Part shown: positions 24,350-27,528 of the stretch, one piece after another
How positions within the stretch are numbered: the stretch's first letter is position 1
Layout of the letters: each line of letters starts with the position of its first letter
Assembly (NCBI GenBank): GCA_964495805.1
Contig: CAZBWV010000072.1
Coordinates: 1 to 27,528 of the forward strand
DNA: 27,528 bases
Direction: 5' to 3'
DNA from: JALXCH01 sp964495805
Lineage (GTDB): Bacteria > Calditrichota > Calditrichia > RBG-13-44-9
Position numbers and translations under genes: made by a program
Notes under the pieces: model-generated
What the model was told of the DNA's origin: nothing
Databases searched by the model: none
Seen by the model: the letters and a program-made list of their open reading frames with translations, nothing else

Positions 24350-25162
24350 ATGTTATTTAAAATCGGATTTCTTTCGGTCACATTTATTGATGTTCTGGAT
24401 ATTGCGTTAGTTGCCTACATTTTCTACAAGGTGTATGAGTTTTTGCGGGGCAGTATGGCAGCGCGCATGTTGTTGGGGCTCTTGTTTATCATTTTAATCT
24501 CGGTGGTTGCGGAAATGCTCAATATGAGTGGGACAATCTGGATATTCTCCAATTTAAAAACGGTGTGGGTAATCGCTTTTGTGATTATCTTCCAGCCGGA
24601 ATTTCGCCGTTTGCTGTTGTATCTGGGCCAGAATCCCATCCTGAGACGTTTTGTGCAGATATCGACCACCAAATTCATCAACGAAGTCATCGGTGCGGTT
24701 TCGGATTTATCGCGGAAGAATTTCGGAGCGCTTATTGTGCTGGTGCGCGATACCGGGTTGCGCAGTGTCATCGAAACCGGTATTCCACTACAAGCCCAGG
24801 TGAGTAAAGCGCTGATTCTCTCTATTTTCAATCCGCGTTCTCCTTTGCATGATGGGGCAATTGTAATTCAGAACGACGTGATTATTGCCTCCAAGTGCCA
24901 GCTTCCGCTCACGGAAAATCCGAAGCTGGATCCCAGTCTGGGAATGAGGCACCGTGCTGCCCTGGGGTTGACCGAACAATCCGATGCCATTGTCATTGTA
25001 GTGAGTGAGGAAACAGGGATGATCTCCCTGGCCGAACACGGAGCTTTAACGCGTGGTCTAACTGAAGAAGGATTAAGGGAACGGTTAATGGAAGCATTCT
25101 CCCCGGCAAAACAAAACAAACGTGGTTTTGCCGATATGCTAAGATGGGGAGAAGAAGTGTAA
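24350..25162 (+). CDS. cdaA: Diadenylate cyclase CdaA
   Basis: A 270-residue membrane enzyme that makes the second messenger c-di-AMP from two ATP. Three hydrophobic segments span about 8-27, 38-56 and 70-83. The DAC (DisA_N) domain follows, with the catalytic DGA motif in SPLHDGAIVI (168-170) and the RHR motif in LGMRHRAALGL (200-202). The length is typical of the CdaA class. GAGG lies upstream of the ATG. Its position behind folP is an arrangement I know from Bacteroidota-like genomes. The usual CdaA partners CdaR and GlmM are not in this window. The 162-bp gap before it suggests its own promoter; none could be fixed with certainty. Confidence 0.95.
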   Translation: MLFKIGFLSVTFIDVLDIALVAYIFYKVYEFLRGSMAARMLLGLLFIILISVVAEMLNMSGTIWIFSNLKTVWVIAFVIIFQPEFRRLLLYLGQNPILRRFVQISTTKFINEVIGAVSDLSRKNFGALIVLVRDTGLRSVIETGIPLQAQVSKALILSIFNPRSPLHDGAIVIQNDVIIASKCQLPLTENPKLDPSLGMRHRAALGLTEQSDAIVIVVSEETGMISLAEHGALTRGLTEEGLRERLMEAFSPAKQNKRGFADMLRWGEEV

Positions 25163-25195
25163 AGGGTAAAATGGATTTTAGTCATGGAGGGTAAT

Positions 25196-27528
25196 ATGAA
25201 GAAGCTGCTAACAGTCTTCTCTATCGTATTTTTCCTACAAAGTATTTTATGGGCGGGGCTTCTGAACCGAACATTAACGGTTCAGGACAATCATGTGTAC
25301 CGGAATGGTGATCTCGTGGTGTTAACGCTTCATGGATTTGAAGCGGGGGAAATTATTCGGGCGGTGAATATGGTAAAAGAAAACGGAGCGAATGCACCCG
25401 CAGTTTGGGCGGAAAATGTTCATATTGAAGAGTATGAGGTCAGTCTCCAGGACGGAGAAGCCCGAATATCGTTTTATATGGATCAGTTAGATGAGTACGA
25501 TGCACGGGTGGAATTCATTGTAGGAACTGATCGTGCAATTTATTGGACGGATCGGTTAATTTCTGTAAAAGGAGATTTGCCCGAAACCTCTGGTGCTCTG
25601 GAATTGGGAACATTTACTATTACGGATACGGATGGCGGAACGTTTGATACGGACGATAGCCTGGATGTGGATGGAAGCGGATTTGAAGCAAATGGAACCA
25701 TCTGGGCAAAGCAGTTCCGGGAATTTGATGCCAGTGATAACTATCTGGATGTGTACACGAACCCTTCCAAGGATGATATTAGCATCGATGGAAGCGGAAA
25801 TTTAAGCGGTGGTGCACGGCGGGACGGCAGTGCCTTTGATGCCAATACCGCGTACATTCGGTTCTATGTTGTCTCGGGTTCTGGATTCGATGCGGTTTAC
25901 TCTACCAATAAGCTGGTTGCCTCAGAAACGGATCCTCCGGAACTTACCGGTGCTGAGGCGACTTCGTTAACCACTATTCGCTTAACTTTTGATGAAGCGG
26001 TTAGTGAAGTTGGGGGCGATGCGGCTGGCCAATTTGTCCTGGAAGGAACCGGTGTGGGAACCGCCTCCCCCAGTTCTCTGGAACCAGTGGGAAATGAACC
26101 AACCACCACCTGGACGCTTAATTTAAGTGGGTCACTGGCTAATCGGAGTGCTCAGAATGTAACAGTGCGGTATGATAGTAGTTCTACAGTTGGAGCAACG
26201 TTGGAAGATATTGCCGGGAATGAGGTGAAGAAAATTCCCAGTGGTTCCGGCATTGCATTAGTCGATAAAATTGCTCCGGCTGCGCCCACCCTGGTGACTC
26301 CGACCGATAGTACCATGTTCGAAAGCGGCTCAGTCGCCTGGAGTGCTACTGCGGATGATGGTACGACGGATCCCTCTCTAAGCTATCTGGAACTTCAGGG
26401 AAGTAGCGATGGAAGTAGCTGGACCAATACCGGGTCGCAGGATAATGATACGGGCGATAGCGATTATTCCGGCTCCTATTCGCTGGGCACCGAATATGCA
26501 TATTATCGGGTGAAAGCGGTGGATAACAATGGAAACGTAAGCTATTCCGGCACTACCATCAATTATCAGGAACCGCATCATATTCATATAGTTTCTAATG
26601 CGGTGAATGAACCGGTAAGCACATTTGAAGATAAGATTGTATTTGAAATTCATGATGCTTATGGCAATCTGGAAAGCGTTACCCAGACTATTGGATTACA
26701 GATGACCTCCGGCACCGGTACGGCAACTTTCCGGAAAACCCCGGATGGAAGCGATATTACCTATATTAATCTTTCCAGTGCTAACAGTGATTCCTTCTAT
26801 TTTGCCTGCGATCAGCCAGGGACAAAAACAATTAAATTGGGGAATGCTTCGTTATATGATGCCTCGCAGGAAGCAACAATAACTGCCGGAGAGGCCAGTC
26901 AGATTCTGGTTGTGTTGCCCGGTCAAACCTTTGTGGATGGAACCGGAGTCACCGGAACACCGGATGACCAGACGGCTGGAACATCGTTCAATATTCAGCT
27001 GGTGATAACCGATGCCAGTAATTTTAAAGTAGATGAAACGGGTTCCCGGGACATTGATTTTGTCTCAACCGCCAGTGATGCACCGGACGGCACACGACCA
27101 ACCATCAACGGGGTAAACTCCGATTCCTGGACGGATATGAGCATCTCGTTTACCAATGGAACCAGCGAAGATATTCCCGTTGTATTTTATAAGAATGAAT
27201 CCGGTGTAACGATTACCGCCAGCGATAACAGCGGATCGCCGACGCTTTCCGGAGTTGCCTCTTCGGGTGTAACGGTCAATTATGCCAGCCTGGATCACTT
27301 TGCATTCTCCATGACTTCGCCTCAACGGGATGGATATGCGGTGAGCGGAACCAATACATTGACCGCCCAGGATGCTTACGATAACACCGTTACCGGTTTC
27401 GATGCCAGTTCGGATAATGTCACCATCAGTGCCAGTGGGCCAGGAACTGCAACGATTACCGGACTGGGCTCCGGAGGTAATAATGTGCTGGATCAGGCCA
27501 GCGATTTTTCCAATGGCGTTGCCGATTT
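25196..27528 (+). CDS. Large secreted surface protein with Ig-like and repeat domains, 3'-truncated by the window edge
   Basis: An open frame of 777 codons to the window end with no stop. ATG at 25196 follows GGAGGG. Residues 1-20 are a Sec signal peptide (Lys-Lys, then a Phe/Val/Leu core, ending LWA). An unassigned beta-rich domain spans 21-125. Residues 245-355 look like an Ig-like domain of the Big_5/SbsA type (TTIRLTFDEAVSE, then LEDIAGNEV). Residues 358-455 resemble a fibronectin/Ig-like module ending VKAVDNNGNVSYSG. Residues 460-565, 566-695 and 700-777 are further beta-sandwich units; the last contains TLTAQDAYDNTVTGF, a repeat style seen in long adhesin-like proteins of the FCB group. 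The composition is rich in Asp, Gly, Ser and Thr and almost free of Cys. A C-terminal sorting domain would lie beyond the window. Confidence 0.85.
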   Translation, partial: MKKLLTVFSIVFFLQSILWAGLLNRTLTVQDNHVYRNGDLVVLTLHGFEAGEIIRAVNMVKENGANAPAVWAENVHIEEYEVSLQDGEARISFYMDQLDEYDARVEFIVGTDRAIYWTDRLISVKGDLPETSGALELGTFTITDTDGGTFDTDDSLDVDGSGFEANGTIWAKQFREFDASDNYLDVYTNPSKDDISIDGSGNLSGGARRDGSAFDANTAYIRFYVVSGSGFDAVYSTNKLVASETDPPELTGAEATSLTTIRLTFDEAVSEVGGDAAGQFVLEGTGVGTASPSSLEPVGNEPTTTWTLNLSGSLANRSAQNVTVRYDSSSTVGATLEDIAGNEVKKIPSGSGIALVDKIAPAAPTLVTPTDSTMFESGSVAWSATADDGTTDPSLSYLELQGSSDGSSWTNTGSQDNDTGDSDYSGSYSLGTEYAYYRVKAVDNNGNVSYSGTTINYQEPHHIHIVSNAVNEPVSTFEDKIVFEIHDAYGNLESVTQTIGLQMTSGTGTATFRKTPDGSDITYINLSSANSDSFYFACDQPGTKTIKLGNASLYDASQEATITAGEASQILVVLPGQTFVDGTGVTGTPDDQTAGTSFNIQLVITDASNFKVDETGSRDIDFVSTASDAPDGTRPTINGVNSDSWTDMSISFTNGTSEDIPVVFYKNESGVTITASDNSGSPTLSGVASSGVTVNYASLDHFAFSMTSPQRDGYAVSGTNTLTAQDAYDNTVTGFDASSDNVTISASGPGTATITGLGSGGNNVLDQASDFSNGVAD

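Overview
The window looks like a piece of chromosome from a free-living bacterium, with no phage, plasmid or transposon signature. The gene content (FtsH, TilS, HPRT, GTP cyclohydrolase I, dihydropteroate synthase directly upstream of CdaA) and a very long secreted Ig-like/repeat protein would fit the Fibrobacterota-Chlorobiota-Bacteroidota neighbourhood, for example a Calditrichota-, KSB1- or Ignavibacteria-like lineage. That placement is inference from gene order and protein style; no marker was searched.

Layout. (1) 1-10173, plus strand: an exopolysaccharide or surface-glycan cluster with two PaaK/CapK-type adenylate-forming enzymes (the first cut by the window edge), a Wzx-like flippase, two GT4-type glycosyltransferases, a parallel beta-helix exported protein and an AsnB-type amidotransferase. 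(2) 10307-15805, minus strand: a giant 1613-residue protein (acyl-CoA-synthetase module, helical-repeat middle, an apparently degenerate APH-like kinase fold and a C-terminal GNAT acetyltransferase), followed 87 bp downstream by a macro-domain hydrolase. (3) 16135-20434, plus strand: initiator tRNA-Met with a near-consensus promoter and its own terminator, a second CAU tRNA, then tilS-hpt-ftsH closed by an intrinsic terminator. (4) 20552-25162, plus strand: folE-like gene, a membrane-anchored TPR protein behind a structured leader, folP (ATGA overlap) and cdaA. (5) 25196 to the right edge: a secreted multi-domain surface protein, incomplete at its 3' end.

How the parts may work together. Region 1 would activate carboxylates, build a glycan on a lipid carrier, flip it across the membrane and modify it. 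Region 2 could be an acyl-activation/acyl-transfer protein next to a macro domain able to remove acetyl or ADP-ribose groups. Regions 3 and 4 are housekeeping loci for tRNA decoding, purine salvage, membrane proteolysis, folate and c-di-AMP.

Most worth a second look: the four-part fusion protein and its unusual A10 region; the divergent FolE lacking two residues expected in the active site; G-rich tandem repeats placed directly 3' of three genes on their coding strand; and two hairpin-rich leader or intergenic segments (about 3950-4050 and 21242-21383) that I could not assign to a known RNA family.
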